Virus record (IMG/VR): IMGVR_UViG_3300045996_001800
Coordinates: 1-33,871 of that record
Strand: one strand, 5' to 3'
Length of the DNA: 33,871 nucleotides
From: a virus
In this document: positions 16,264 through 23,607 of the stretch, piece by piece
Position numbering within the stretch: the stretch's first letter is position 1
Layout: the number at the start of each line of letters is the position of its first letter
Notes under the pieces: model-generated
Told to the model about the DNA's origin: nothing
Databases searched by the model: none
Seen by the model: the letters and a program-made list of their open reading frames with translations, nothing else
Made by a program: the position numbers and the translations under genes

Positions 16264-17036
16264 CAGTCGCCTTCTTCTTCGACATCGCTGGACTCCTCGA
16301 CGAAGTCCTCGATGGTCTCTTCATCCGGAGTTGCCAAGCCGTAGCCCCAGTCAACGATGACCGGAGTGGTGCCGAGCGTTTCGTCGACCCAACCGTCTTG
16401 CTCAACGGATTCGAGGGTCACGGTCAGCGCGTGGTAGATGGGGCCATCTGCACTGAACTTGGCTGGAATCAGCTCGGCGCCGATCGTGCGAATCGACGTG
16501 AAGCCACAGACCTCGATGCCATCTGCAGTTGCGGAGCCGAACACCTGAAGCGGCTGGACGTTGTTGCTGTCCATGCCGTACGCGTTGTGCCCGCCGCGTG
16601 CGACGACCTGCGAGATGAGCTTGGCCATCGCAACGAGCATGGCTTTGAGCTTTCGCCGGTTGCCTGCATCGAGGGGGCCGATGATGTAGTCGACGCCCCA
16701 ACGCTGGGTCATCTGGACTTTCCAGAGACCGGTTTCGTTGAACGTCGGGTCGCCTGTCCGGTAAACGAACAGCGCCGGGAACCCCACTTTCACCTCACGC
16801 ATGTAGTCTGCGTCAGGCTCTTGCGGGTGCTTGCTGGCGACGGGGTCAGTGCCGGATACCGGCGTACCAACCGAAGCGTCTTGCCATCGGAGTGCCAGGT
16901 CGGAGTTTGCGGCAGCCGCGAACACCTCCAGCATCAAGTCAGCGGCCGGGTCCGTGCTCGCAAGCGTCGTCTCGCCGGTGAGCGGGGCCGGAAACTCGAG
17001 CCGGCCAAACTTGCGATTGAAGGCCGGCGTGGTCAT
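16263..17036 (-). CDS. Head-tail junction or tail terminator protein, unknown family
   Basis: A 257-residue protein joined by TGATG overlaps to both neighbours. It has mixed alpha/beta character, with FGRLEFPAPLTGETTLAS, HPQEPDADYMREVKVGFPAL, and WKVQMTQRWGVDYIIGPLD followed by RRKLKAMLVAMAKLISQVVA. The C-terminal 25 residues are very acidic (PDEETIEDFVEESSDVEEE). The RWGVDYI-type strand before a long helix, and the placement between connector and gp10-like genes, are compatible with a tail terminator (Mu gp37 position). No family is recognised from sequence alone. Confidence 0.6.
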   Translation of the reverse strand: MTTPAFNRKFGRLEFPAPLTGETTLASTDPAADLMLEVFAAAANSDLALRWQDASVGTPVSGTDPVASKHPQEPDADYMREVKVGFPALFVYRTGDPTFNETGLWKVQMTQRWGVDYIIGPLDAGNRRKLKAMLVAMAKLISQVVARGGHNAYGMDSNNVQPLQVFGSATADGIEVCGFTSIRTIGAELIPAKFSADGPIYHALTVTLESVEQDGWVDETLGTTPVIVDWGYGLATPDEETIEDFVEESSDVEEEGD

Positions 17037-17491
17037 CAGGCAGCGTCAGGAGGCGTGGACTGCAACGGTTCGGCCGTAATCGTCCAATGAATCGCGCGGC
17101 TCAGGTCCAAGCCCTTGATCACATACAGCGCGTCACCGGTTGGCCCGACGATGCGCAGTTTGAGCCCGTTGAAGCCGTTGGTGAGGTCGGCGCCACGGAA
17201 GGCCGATGCCGCCACAGAACCGGCGTCAGGAGGCGTTACGGGGCCAATCTCGACGGAGCCACCGGCAAGGTCACCGAGGGCTCGTCGCTCGTCGTTGAGC
17301 TGCCGGACCTTGGGCGGCTGGTTGTCGCCTTCGACAAGCTCAACCTGCTCACGGGTCAGGGCGCCGTCGCCGTAGTAGGGGCCGTCCCATTCGTCGGTGA
17401 CGAGGTAAACCCGGTGAGGACGAATCCCAAACTGGCCGGGGATGGCGCGGACGTTGCGGGCGAGGGTCTTTAGGTCGTCTGCGAGCGCCAT
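17036..17491 (-). CDS. Head-tail connector-region protein, unknown
   Basis: A 151-residue protein with ATG 17491, overlapping the end of the glycosyltransferase-like gene by 22 bp. It begins with a helix (LADDLKTLARNVRAIPGQFG) followed by RPHRVYLVTDEWDGPYYGDG, a charged linker, and a beta-rich second half (NGFNGLKLRIVGPTGDALYV) ending in strands (RAIHWTITAEP). Composition suits a beta-barrel head-tail adaptor or stopper; position supports that. No motif allows naming. Confidence 0.55.
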   Translation of the reverse strand: MALADDLKTLARNVRAIPGQFGIRPHRVYLVTDEWDGPYYGDGALTREQVELVEGDNQPPKVRQLNDERRALGDLAGGSVEIGPVTPPDAGSVAASAFRGADLTNGFNGLKLRIVGPTGDALYVIKGLDLSRAIHWTITAEPLQSTPPDAA

Positions 17492-18111
17492 TGCAGGTTC
17501 AACTCACCATCAGGCTCGTAGACAGCAGCCCCGGCATGCTTCAGAACGCAGCCAGGATGCATCCAGATTTCGCCGCCCATCGCAGTCCAGCGATGGCAGA
17601 AGGAGATGTCCTCGCTGCCGTAGCTGCCGTTTTCTAAGACCGGCAGCCAGAGCGCAGTCTGAACAATGCCGCCAGATTCGTACGCCAGATGTGCGTAGCG
17701 ATCGGCCATTGCCAGGACAGCATCTCGAGACAGCAGCAGAAATCCGCCAGGTACATACTCACACCGAAGCAGACCTTCGCGCTCTTCGATGACCAGCGCC
17801 GGGACCTGCCGGTCTTTGCGCTTCATCGCATAGACGCCACTGATGAACGGTTTTTCCGTCGCAAGCAGCGCCTCAACATGGGCCGGAGTCCACCCGATGT
17901 CCGAGTCGACGCACAGCATGTGCGACGCGCCGGAGGCCAGGAAGCGACTTGTCAGCGTGTCCCTGCTTTTGGGCAAGAACGAGCTAACAACTGCATCAAA
18001 CCGAACCCGACCCGGGAACGCCGACATCGCCTGAAGCGCACCAGCCAGGTACAGGTGGTGCACGTTGCCGTCATGAAGCGGTGTTGCGATGAACAGCGTT
18101 GGTTCACTCAT
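17470..18111 (-). CDS. Glycosyltransferase-like protein within head module
   Basis: A 213-residue protein with a GT-A style sequence: an N-terminal strand (EPTLFIATPLHDGNVHHLYL), HMLCVDSDIGW at residues 64-74 containing a D-x-D metal/nucleotide-sugar motif, SGVYAMKRKDRQVP, and the acceptor-side GSEDISFCHRW (165-175) with the ED pair expected of an inverting GT2-like active site; MHPGCVLKHAG near the end supplies the usual late His. Possible substrates are virion proteins, DNA bases or host surface glycans. It overlaps the neighbouring connector genes at both ends (ATGA at its start), so it is co-translated with structural genes, which favours virion glycosylation; this last point is inference. 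Confidence 0.75.
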   Translation of the reverse strand: MSEPTLFIATPLHDGNVHHLYLAGALQAMSAFPGRVRFDAVVSSFLPKSRDTLTSRFLASGASHMLCVDSDIGWTPAHVEALLATEKPFISGVYAMKRKDRQVPALVIEEREGLLRCEYVPGGFLLLSRDAVLAMADRYAHLAYESGGIVQTALWLPVLENGSYGSEDISFCHRWTAMGGEIWMHPGCVLKHAGAAVYEPDGELNLQWRSQTT

Positions 18112-18503
18112 CCGAGGTTCATCACGAAACCGCGCATCGCACCGGTCCCGAAGTAGTCGCCGGCAAGAGGGACACCGAAGCGCTGACGTAGACGCTCGAC
18201 AAGCATCTTGGCTCGCTTCATGGCACTCATGCGATCGCTGGCCGAAAAGGCATCAGGCGCATGAAATTCGATCTCATCGACCGCCTTGAGCGGCCCAGAG
18301 TCGTATGAGGCGGCGCCAGCCGAGGCCAACACGGCATCGACGGTTCCGAGTTCTGTCAGGATCGCTTCAACCGAAGCCTGCTCGACCGCGTTTGCTCCGA
18401 CCGTGTCCATCATGCTTTCCAGCTGATAGGTCTGGTCTCGGAACGCTGCCGGGTAGCCCAGATAGCGCCGGATTTGGTCTCTCTGGGTCTCGGTGAACGC
18501 CAT
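18108..18503 (-). CDS. Head-tail adaptor-like protein, unknown family
   Basis: A 131-residue, mostly helical protein. It opens with ETQRDQIRRYLGYPAAFRDQ, a pattern frequent in phage head completion proteins (a helix ending in R-Y-L-G-Y/W-P). Further helices include QASVEAILTELGTVDAVLA and MSAMKRAKMLVERLRQRFGV. Start ATG 18503 overlaps the upstream stop (TAATG). Likely forms a ring beneath the portal. The assignment is by similarity of the opening motif and position. Confidence 0.6.
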   Translation of the reverse strand: MAFTETQRDQIRRYLGYPAAFRDQTYQLESMMDTVGANAVEQASVEAILTELGTVDAVLASAGAASYDSGPLKAVDEIEFHAPDAFSASDRMSAMKRAKMLVERLRQRFGVPLAGDYFGTGAMRGFVMNLG

Positions 18504-18994
18504 TACTCAGCCTTGCCGGGCTTCTTCTTGACCGCTTCGGCCTTGATTGCCCGCTCTTCGGACTGTGCCGCAGCCTTTGCTGTTTCCTGGATCAGCTGCT
18601 CCGCGGCCTTCGCGTCCGCTTCGAGCTCGCTGATCCGCTGCTCGCACTTGGCAACCTTGTCCCGCAGGAGACGGGTCTTGCCCCGCTCGGTGTCAAGCTC
18701 AACCAGAGTCGCATCGAGCTGCTCTTTGCTGGCTCTCGCGGCGCCCTTTGCCTCGTCCGCTTCGCGCTTAAGAGCCTGGAAAGCGCCTTTCGACGCCTCC
18801 TCCTGCTCTTCTGCGAGCCGTCGCGTAGCCCTCACTTCTGGGTCAACAGGAGCGGGGCCAAGAGGCAGACCTCGGCGCTTGCACGCTTCGGCCTGCCAAG
18901 GCTCAAGGTCGATGCTGCCCCATGGCTCGCAAGTGAACGTGTGTCCGCTCATGCGCCATTTTAGGGCGTGTTTCGTCTGGTTGAATTGCAGCAT
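18503..18994 (-). CDS. Coiled-coil protein with N-terminal capsid-associated motif
   Basis: A 163-residue protein. Start chosen at ATG 18994 (TGATG overlap with the previous gene) in preference to the in-frame TTG one codon before. The first 50 residues include KHALKWRMSGHTFTCEPWGS and then a Pro-rich link. Residues 55-155 form a long highly charged coiled coil (EEQEEASKGAFQALKREADE and onward, rich in Ala/Glu/Lys), ending in KKKPGKAE. Lying just after the capsid and repeat genes, it may be an internal or scaffolding-type virion protein. No family is recognised. Confidence 0.6.
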   Translation of the reverse strand: MLQFNQTKHALKWRMSGHTFTCEPWGSIDLEPWQAEACKRRGLPLGPAPVDPEVRATRRLAEEQEEASKGAFQALKREADEAKGAARASKEQLDATLVELDTERGKTRLLRDKVAKCEQRISELEADAKAAEQLIQETAKAAAQSEERAIKAEAVKKKPGKAE

Positions 18995-19518
18995 CAAGCG
19001 TCGATCAGATTGATATACGCGCCGGCCGGGGCGCTCGCGACGTGAGCGTTGAAGTCGGTCTTCATCTCGTTCACGAGCGTGTAGGCGGTCGCAGCATCGG
19101 TCGCGTTCGCGGCCGCCACCGTGTTCGTGGCGTCGTTCGTGTAGTGAACGTTGGCAGCGGACAAATGCGTGTTGAACGCAGCCTTCAAAGCGTTCGCGAG
19201 TGTGATCGCAGTCGCTTCGTTCGTCGCGGTCGCGGTCGCCACAGCGGAAGAGACCGCCGTGTTGTGAGCGACGGAATCGGCGAAGTGCGTATTGATGTCG
19301 CTCTTCAGCTCGTTTACCAGCGTGACCAGCGTCCCTTCGGTGCTTGCAGTCGCCGAAGAGATGGTGACACGGGTGACGGTGGGCGCTCGGTAGTCCGAGG
19401 TATCGGTCGTTTCCGTGCGATTCAGGTGGAAATACGTCGAGATGCCATCGACCTGACGCTGGTTGTGAGCAGCGACAAGTGCGTAGGCGACGTTGTCAGG
19501 AGTTTTGCGAACATCCAT
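18994..19518 (-). CDS. Helical His-spaced triple-repeat protein, unknown
   Basis: A 174-residue protein. ATG 19518 is preferred because GAGG lies 8 nt upstream; TTG 19524 is the alternative. After about 55 residues, an approximately 41-residue unit occurs three times: TLVNELKSDINTHFADSVAH, TLANALKAAFNTHLSAANVH and TLVNEMKTDFNAHVASAPAG, separated by Ala/Thr-rich linkers. Each unit is a helix ending N-x-H, with a second His about eight residues on in the first two. A similar pattern (FEGHIADATVHN) occurs in the fibre-like gene at 1-868. It is adjacent to the major capsid gene. Possible roles: capsid decoration or fibrous head protein. Confidence 0.6.
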   Translation of the reverse strand: MDVRKTPDNVAYALVAAHNQRQVDGISTYFHLNRTETTDTSDYRAPTVTRVTISSATASTEGTLVTLVNELKSDINTHFADSVAHNTAVSSAVATATATNEATAITLANALKAAFNTHLSAANVHYTNDATNTVAAANATDAATAYTLVNEMKTDFNAHVASAPAGAYINLIDA

Positions 19519-19532
19519 GTGCAAAACCTCAT

Positions 19533-20537
19533 TTAGGCGTTGACGTTCAAGCGGGCGCCACAGGCATTGGGGCGCTCAACAACGAGCTGACAGGTGGCCA
19601 GCGCTTCACCCTTCGAGGCCGGGCCGGTCTTGGCAAGCATCTCGAAGGTCATGTCCAGCGGCACGCTGCCGAAGCCGTCGTCCGCGTCGATGTCCATCAT
19701 CAGTTCCTGCGGCACATCAGCGCTCGGGAGCGTCTCGATGTGGACGTAGTTGCTGTTGAGGTAGTAGATGCGGTTCGCCGTGGCCTTGCTTGCCTTCACG
19801 AACATGCAGCCGTCAACCTCGATGCCCTCGTAACCGGGGCCGAGCGTGATGGCGCCGCGAGACGTGTTGACGATGTTCCAGCGACGGTTGCCGTCGAAGA
19901 GCCCGGCGACCTTGTTGAACACGGCCGTGCTGCAGACCGCGATGTCGGGCGTTTCGCCGGAAGCGTCGAAGATCGAACCGAGGTCGCTGCGAATCTGCGC
20001 GAAGCTGATGTCCGTCGCGACGCCGGGGTCAACGACATACGGCTGCCAGTACGCACTCGTACCACGGACGATCGTCGCGTAGGTGTTCGTGTCGTCAGCA
20101 ACGGCAACGTCGAGGCCGGCAATCAGCGTACCGGTGCCGGCGCCGTCAAAGAGGTCGTCCTCGATCAGGTCGGCCAGTGCCGACGCCGCATTGACGATAT
20201 TGCGGCCCCAGAGCATGCGATTGCCGAGGGGGCTCGACGCCGTCGCGGCCGTGTCCATGGCCAGCTTGGTGACGTGGATGGGAGCTCGGTAGAGGCCCCA
20301 GCCGAGCGTCGCAGCCGCCTGGGCGTCGCTGCCGAAGTTCGCGGCGTCGGCGCCTTCGGAGTAGTTCTCGGCAACATGACCGTCCGACTCCGCAACCCAG
20401 GAGATGTTTTTCCCTCCGCCCGGTCGGATGGGCAGAAGCTTAAGCAGCGTGGTGCGCCGATTGATCTGACGAACGATGTCGCCGCGATACTCTTGCGCGA
20501 GGGTGATGAGAGAAGTGGTCTGGGGTACGTCAGCCAT
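19533..20537 (-). CDS. Major capsid protein
   Basis: A 334-residue protein directly after the scaffold. The sequence is that of an HK97-fold coat: an N-terminal helix (LITLAQEYRGDIVRQINRRT), TLLKLLPIRPGGGKNISWVA, ESDGHVAENYSEGADAANFG, a spine helix region (VNAASALADLIEDDLFDG), and the A-domain with CSTAVFNKVAGLFDGNRRW and GYEGIEVDGCMFVKASKAT. Upstream there is a hairpin-rich 80-bp leader but only a poor ribosome binding site. The late C-terminus (ATCQLVVERPNACGARLNV) completes the P-domain sheet. It forms the icosahedral shell. Confidence 0.85.
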   Translation of the reverse strand: MADVPQTTSLITLAQEYRGDIVRQINRRTTLLKLLPIRPGGGKNISWVAESDGHVAENYSEGADAANFGSDAQAAATLGWGLYRAPIHVTKLAMDTAATASSPLGNRMLWGRNIVNAASALADLIEDDLFDGAGTGTLIAGLDVAVADDTNTYATIVRGTSAYWQPYVVDPGVATDISFAQIRSDLGSIFDASGETPDIAVCSTAVFNKVAGLFDGNRRWNIVNTSRGAITLGPGYEGIEVDGCMFVKASKATANRIYYLNSNYVHIETLPSADVPQELMMDIDADDGFGSVPLDMTFEMLAKTGPASKGEALATCQLVVERPNACGARLNVNA

Positions 20538-20560
20538 GAAAAGAAAGCCCTAAGGAAGTC

Positions 20561-20610
20561 GCCCGCTTGAGCGGGTTTGCTTGTGTGAGCCGCAGTCCCA
20601 TCAAGCGGGC
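20561..20610. promoter_or_regulatory. 10-bp inverted repeat between scaffold and capsid genes
   Basis: GCCCGCTTGA (20561-20570) and TCAAGCGGGC (20601-20610) are perfect complements. A nested alternative hairpin CCCGC-TTGA-GCGGG lies at 20562-20575. The two structures are mutually exclusive, so the leader of the capsid gene could switch between them or simply serve as a processing or partial termination site that raises capsid over scaffold output. The function is inferred; the repeats are seen directly. Confidence 0.5.
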
Positions 20611-20618
20611 AGCGGGCG

Positions 20619-21359
20619 TTAGAGGGATTGGCCGCGTCGCTGCGACGCGTTGAAGGCCTGCTCACGCTCAAGGGCGCGGCGTGCCTTCTCCTCGTCCGTG
20701 CGAGCAGGCTTGTCGTATTGCGGAGCCTTAAAAGGCTGCGTTCGGCTCTGTGGCGCAGGCGTGCCGCGCTGTGCGGACTCTGGCGCTGGAGCCGGGAGAA
20801 AGTGTTTTGCCTCGTCGGACTTGAGCCAATGGCTCACACCGTCCGTGAGTGGCATGGGAGTGTCCTCATCCAGAGCACCGGTCTTGATGCTGAAGAGGGG
20901 ACGTCCCTGGTCATCAAAGGTGACCTTCTTGCGGGCGTCGAACAGCAGGTCTGTCACCACGTCCACCATCTCTGGGCGGACCTGGGAGAGGAGAGCGTTC
21001 TTCAGTGCCGACTTGCCGCCATCCAAACGGGCGCGCTCTTCAGCGGCCTCACGTTTGGTGCGCTCTGCCTGGTTCGCCTTCTCGAGTTCCAGCAGCTTCT
21101 GCTTGAGAGCAGCGACCTCGGGGTCTGGCTTGCGCGCGCCGTCAGCACTCTCGGGAGCCGGCTCAGGCTTGTGCCCTTTGAGCGCCTCTTGGAGCAGCTC
21201 TGGGAAACTCGCCTTGAACTGCTCAAAACCAGCAGTAAACGGCTTCATCTGACGCGTCAGGGCGCCAGTAACCATTGCCGCAACGTCCTCTTTCGTGACG
21301 TACTGCGGCGCTTCCGGCGCAGGCTTCTCGCCGCCCGGAGTATTCTCATCGCCAGCCAT
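20619..21359 (-). CDS. Capsid scaffolding protein
   Basis: A 246-residue, highly charged protein directly before the major capsid gene. It has an acidic/Pro-rich start (PGGEKPAPEAPQYVTKEDV), a long coiled coil (about 75-110, EVAALKQKLLELEKANQAER), a hydrophobic patch SALKNALLSQVRPEMVDVVT, a small beta region (KVTFDDQGRPLFSIKTG), and a basic C-terminus (about 210-246, rich in Arg/Lys/Gln). Basic C-terminal helices of scaffolds bind the coat. Start ATG 21359 has GAGG 7 nt upstream. No protease motif is seen, so it is taken as scaffold only. Confidence 0.75.
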   Translation of the reverse strand: MAGDENTPGGEKPAPEAPQYVTKEDVAAMVTGALTRQMKPFTAGFEQFKASFPELLQEALKGHKPEPAPESADGARKPDPEVAALKQKLLELEKANQAERTKREAAEERARLDGGKSALKNALLSQVRPEMVDVVTDLLFDARKKVTFDDQGRPLFSIKTGALDEDTPMPLTDGVSHWLKSDEAKHFLPAPAPESAQRGTPAPQSRTQPFKAPQYDKPARTDEEKARRALEREQAFNASQRRGQSL

Positions 21360-21478
21360 TTGCGCACCTCATCGACCGCCATGGCTCACGGCGTTCGGGT
21401 GTCTATGAGCTGTCTCAGCCGCTCATCATTCGCTGCTACGGACCTGTTAGGGCGGGACCGTCATTCGCCCAGTGAGCG
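21360..21478. other. 119-bp intergenic leader of scaffold gene
   Basis: The gap holds the scaffold ribosome binding site and a GC-only hairpin (GGGCG 21450-21454, CGCCC 21466-21470, 11-nt loop) just after the stop of the capsid-associated gene. No T-run and no convincing small gene. Confidence 0.35.
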
Positions 21479-22066
21479 TCAGCCCAGATACACGGTGACC
21501 GCGGCGCCGGACGTGGTGCCGGACGTGGTGCGGACGCGAGTGGGGCTGATGAACTCAGGAGTCTTTGCAAGCACGGCGGTTGCGTCAGTCTTCGACGTCG
21601 AGGACTCGCCGTACTTCACATACAACGTGACCGCCGTGTCACACTTCACTGCGGAGAACGTGTCTCCAGCCGGCGCGCAGATGTCAGCCACACCGAACGT
21701 GAACGCGCCGGACGTGTTCACCATCGCAGGGATGGCGATAGACGTCAGTGAATCGAAGGCCTGTGTGCCGTAGATGGTCTCATTGCCACCGGTTGCGGTA
21801 AGCGTGAGGTTCTCGGTGACCGTTTCGCCACCTCGCTTGCCAGTTACGACAATGGGCGAGGCAATGGCGTACGAGCCAACGCTGGCAGAGGAGGTGACAG
21901 AGACCGTTCGCGGGAGGTCCAACACGCCACCAGAGCCCATCGCGGCACCATTCATCGCGGCAGCCAGGATCGTGACCGGTGACGCAGATGTTGCCGCGCT
22001 GATCTTCACGCCATCGGCATCAGCCAGGTCCGCAGAAGCGTAGGTCTTGGTTCGTTTTGCGCTCAT
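21479..22066 (-). CDS. Capsid decoration-like beta protein
   Basis: A 195-residue protein between portal and scaffold genes. It is almost wholly Ala/Ser/Thr/Val-rich beta sequence: ADGVKISAATSASPVTILAA, VVTGKRGGETVTENLTLTAT, SIAIPAMVNTSGAFTFGVAD and a final strand TSGAAVTVYLG. Such sequences are common in head decoration or cement proteins and in Ig-like virion surface domains. Start ATG 22066 overlaps the portal stop (ATGA). No family assignment is made beyond this. Confidence 0.55.
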   Translation of the reverse strand: MSAKRTKTYASADLADADGVKISAATSASPVTILAAAMNGAAMGSGGVLDLPRTVSVTSSASVGSYAIASPIVVTGKRGGETVTENLTLTATGGNETIYGTQAFDSLTSIAIPAMVNTSGAFTFGVADICAPAGDTFSAVKCDTAVTLYVKYGESSTSKTDATAVLAKTPEFISPTRVRTTSGTTSGAAVTVYLG

Positions 22067-23607
22067 TGCGGTTTCTTGGGCGGGAAAGGCGGCTTCTTAG
22101 GCGCGCCTGGTTCCTGACCAGGCTTCGGCTCAAGCTGCATCTTCTGCAGGTCTTTGGTCATGGCAGCGAGCTCGGATTCCTCCTGAGCCTGCTTCTCCAC
22201 GCCTTCCTCGATCTCTTTTCGGATCGTGGCCTTCTGCGCCTGCGTAATGTCAGGTAGCAGCGCTTCGGCAACGCGAGTCTTCATCTCTGCGTTGAATGTC
22301 TTGCTCGGCACGCCGCCGACCTTGTCGACCTTCTCGAGTGCGTCGAGCAGGCCCATGATGTCGGCTGCCGCGAAGTCGTCGAGGCCTTCGACGGACCACT
22401 TGAGGCCATCACCACGGTGACGGCTGATCAGGTCCCAAGCGACCTCGATCGCCTCTTTGACGATGCGAGAGAACGCCAGGAGCACGACGCGCGTGCTCAG
22501 CGCATCTTGCTGCTTGGACTCGCCAGAGCGGCCCACTGCTGCGGCGTTGTTCTCAACGCCAAGGGCCATCTGGTGGGCGATTCGGAAGATCTCGTCCTTC
22601 TGTGACTTGATCTCTTCAGCGAGCGCCGTGAAGTGAGCGGACGGCGGAGCAGCCCATTCGACCTTCTCGTCCTTGCCGATGATGATGCCGTACCCGGCGC
22701 CCATCGTGGGCATCGAGTCGCGGTCCATCAGCGTGAAGACAGGCTGTGCGTAGCAGGTGGAGCTAAAGCCCCAGGTCTGAGCGTTGCTCAGGCGGAAATG
22801 CGCAAGCTGCGGCGTCTCAAGCCGACTCGCCACATGCAGCCCCACTGGGAGGGCGATGGGGATGAGCGGGACCTGGCCAAACTTGTGAGGCTCACTGCTG
22901 ACAAGCGGAATGCTGGCAGTTTTGCTCGGCGGCTTCCGCTTCTCGTACGTAACTTCGTACGTGTCGGTCTTGTCGACCTGGATGTGCTCCCAGGTCTCAG
23001 TGACAGTTGAGCGGCTGCCACCAATGCCGGCGCGCCGATTGGTTACCCGGTGGACGATCGCCCACTCAAGCTTACCATCGTCGTCGTGCTCCCAGTCGAG
23101 CACGTCAGCAGCGTCTACAGCAGAAAGCCAGCAGTTGCCGAGACCGCGCTCGTCATACTCAGCAAGGCTCGCCGGGCCCGTGCCGCCGTCGCTTGGCGCA
23201 TGGACGCGAACCCAAGAACGCCCGGACACCATCGCGTCTGTGAGTTGCGCCTTGAACAGCGCATCGACGTCGTGCCCGTTGCTGTCGCAGTCGTCCTGAA
23301 GCTCGGCGTAGAACTCGTCCGGCTCGGTGACAGGCTTCTTTGACTTGCCGTCCTTCGCAGCCATGACGGGCCGCGTCGAGAACAACATCGCCGTGAAGTA
23401 GTCGACGACCGGGCCGATGTAGTTCCGATAGTGCGCCTCTTTCAGGCGCAGATCGTAACGTTGCTCGGGCTCGGCCGGACGCTGCGGCAAAAGCTCCGGA
23501 AGGAGCTTCTTGAACTCAGCGCCGCCCTTGTACAGGGCATTGAGGCGCGTGAGCTCGGTAGGGTCACAGCTAGGATGCCGCTGCTTGAGCTGTTCGTACG
23601 TCGGCAT
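22063..23607 (-). CDS. Portal protein
   Basis: A 514-residue protein, starting at ATG 23607 overlapping the terminase stop (TGATG). Sequence and place fit a portal: YKGGAEFKKLLPELLPQRPA near the start, the wing region with YIGPVVDYFTAMLFSTRPVM, VSGRSWVRVHAP, the long clip/stem part with LPVGLHVASRLETPQLAHF and AHFTALAEEIKSQKDEIFRI, then AVGRSGESKQQDALSTRVVL. The C-terminal 70 residues are charged and Gln/Lys/Pro-rich (ending PPFPPKKPQ), as in portals that reach the capsid interior. Twelve copies form the DNA entry ring and bind TerL. Confidence 0.85.
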   Translation of the reverse strand: MPTYEQLKQRHPSCDPTELTRLNALYKGGAEFKKLLPELLPQRPAEPEQRYDLRLKEAHYRNYIGPVVDYFTAMLFSTRPVMAAKDGKSKKPVTEPDEFYAELQDDCDSNGHDVDALFKAQLTDAMVSGRSWVRVHAPSDGGTGPASLAEYDERGLGNCWLSAVDAADVLDWEHDDDGKLEWAIVHRVTNRRAGIGGSRSTVTETWEHIQVDKTDTYEVTYEKRKPPSKTASIPLVSSEPHKFGQVPLIPIALPVGLHVASRLETPQLAHFRLSNAQTWGFSSTCYAQPVFTLMDRDSMPTMGAGYGIIIGKDEKVEWAAPPSAHFTALAEEIKSQKDEIFRIAHQMALGVENNAAAVGRSGESKQQDALSTRVVLLAFSRIVKEAIEVAWDLISRHRGDGLKWSVEGLDDFAAADIMGLLDALEKVDKVGGVPSKTFNAEMKTRVAEALLPDITQAQKATIRKEIEEGVEKQAQEESELAAMTKDLQKMQLEPKPGQEPGAPKKPPFPPKKPQ

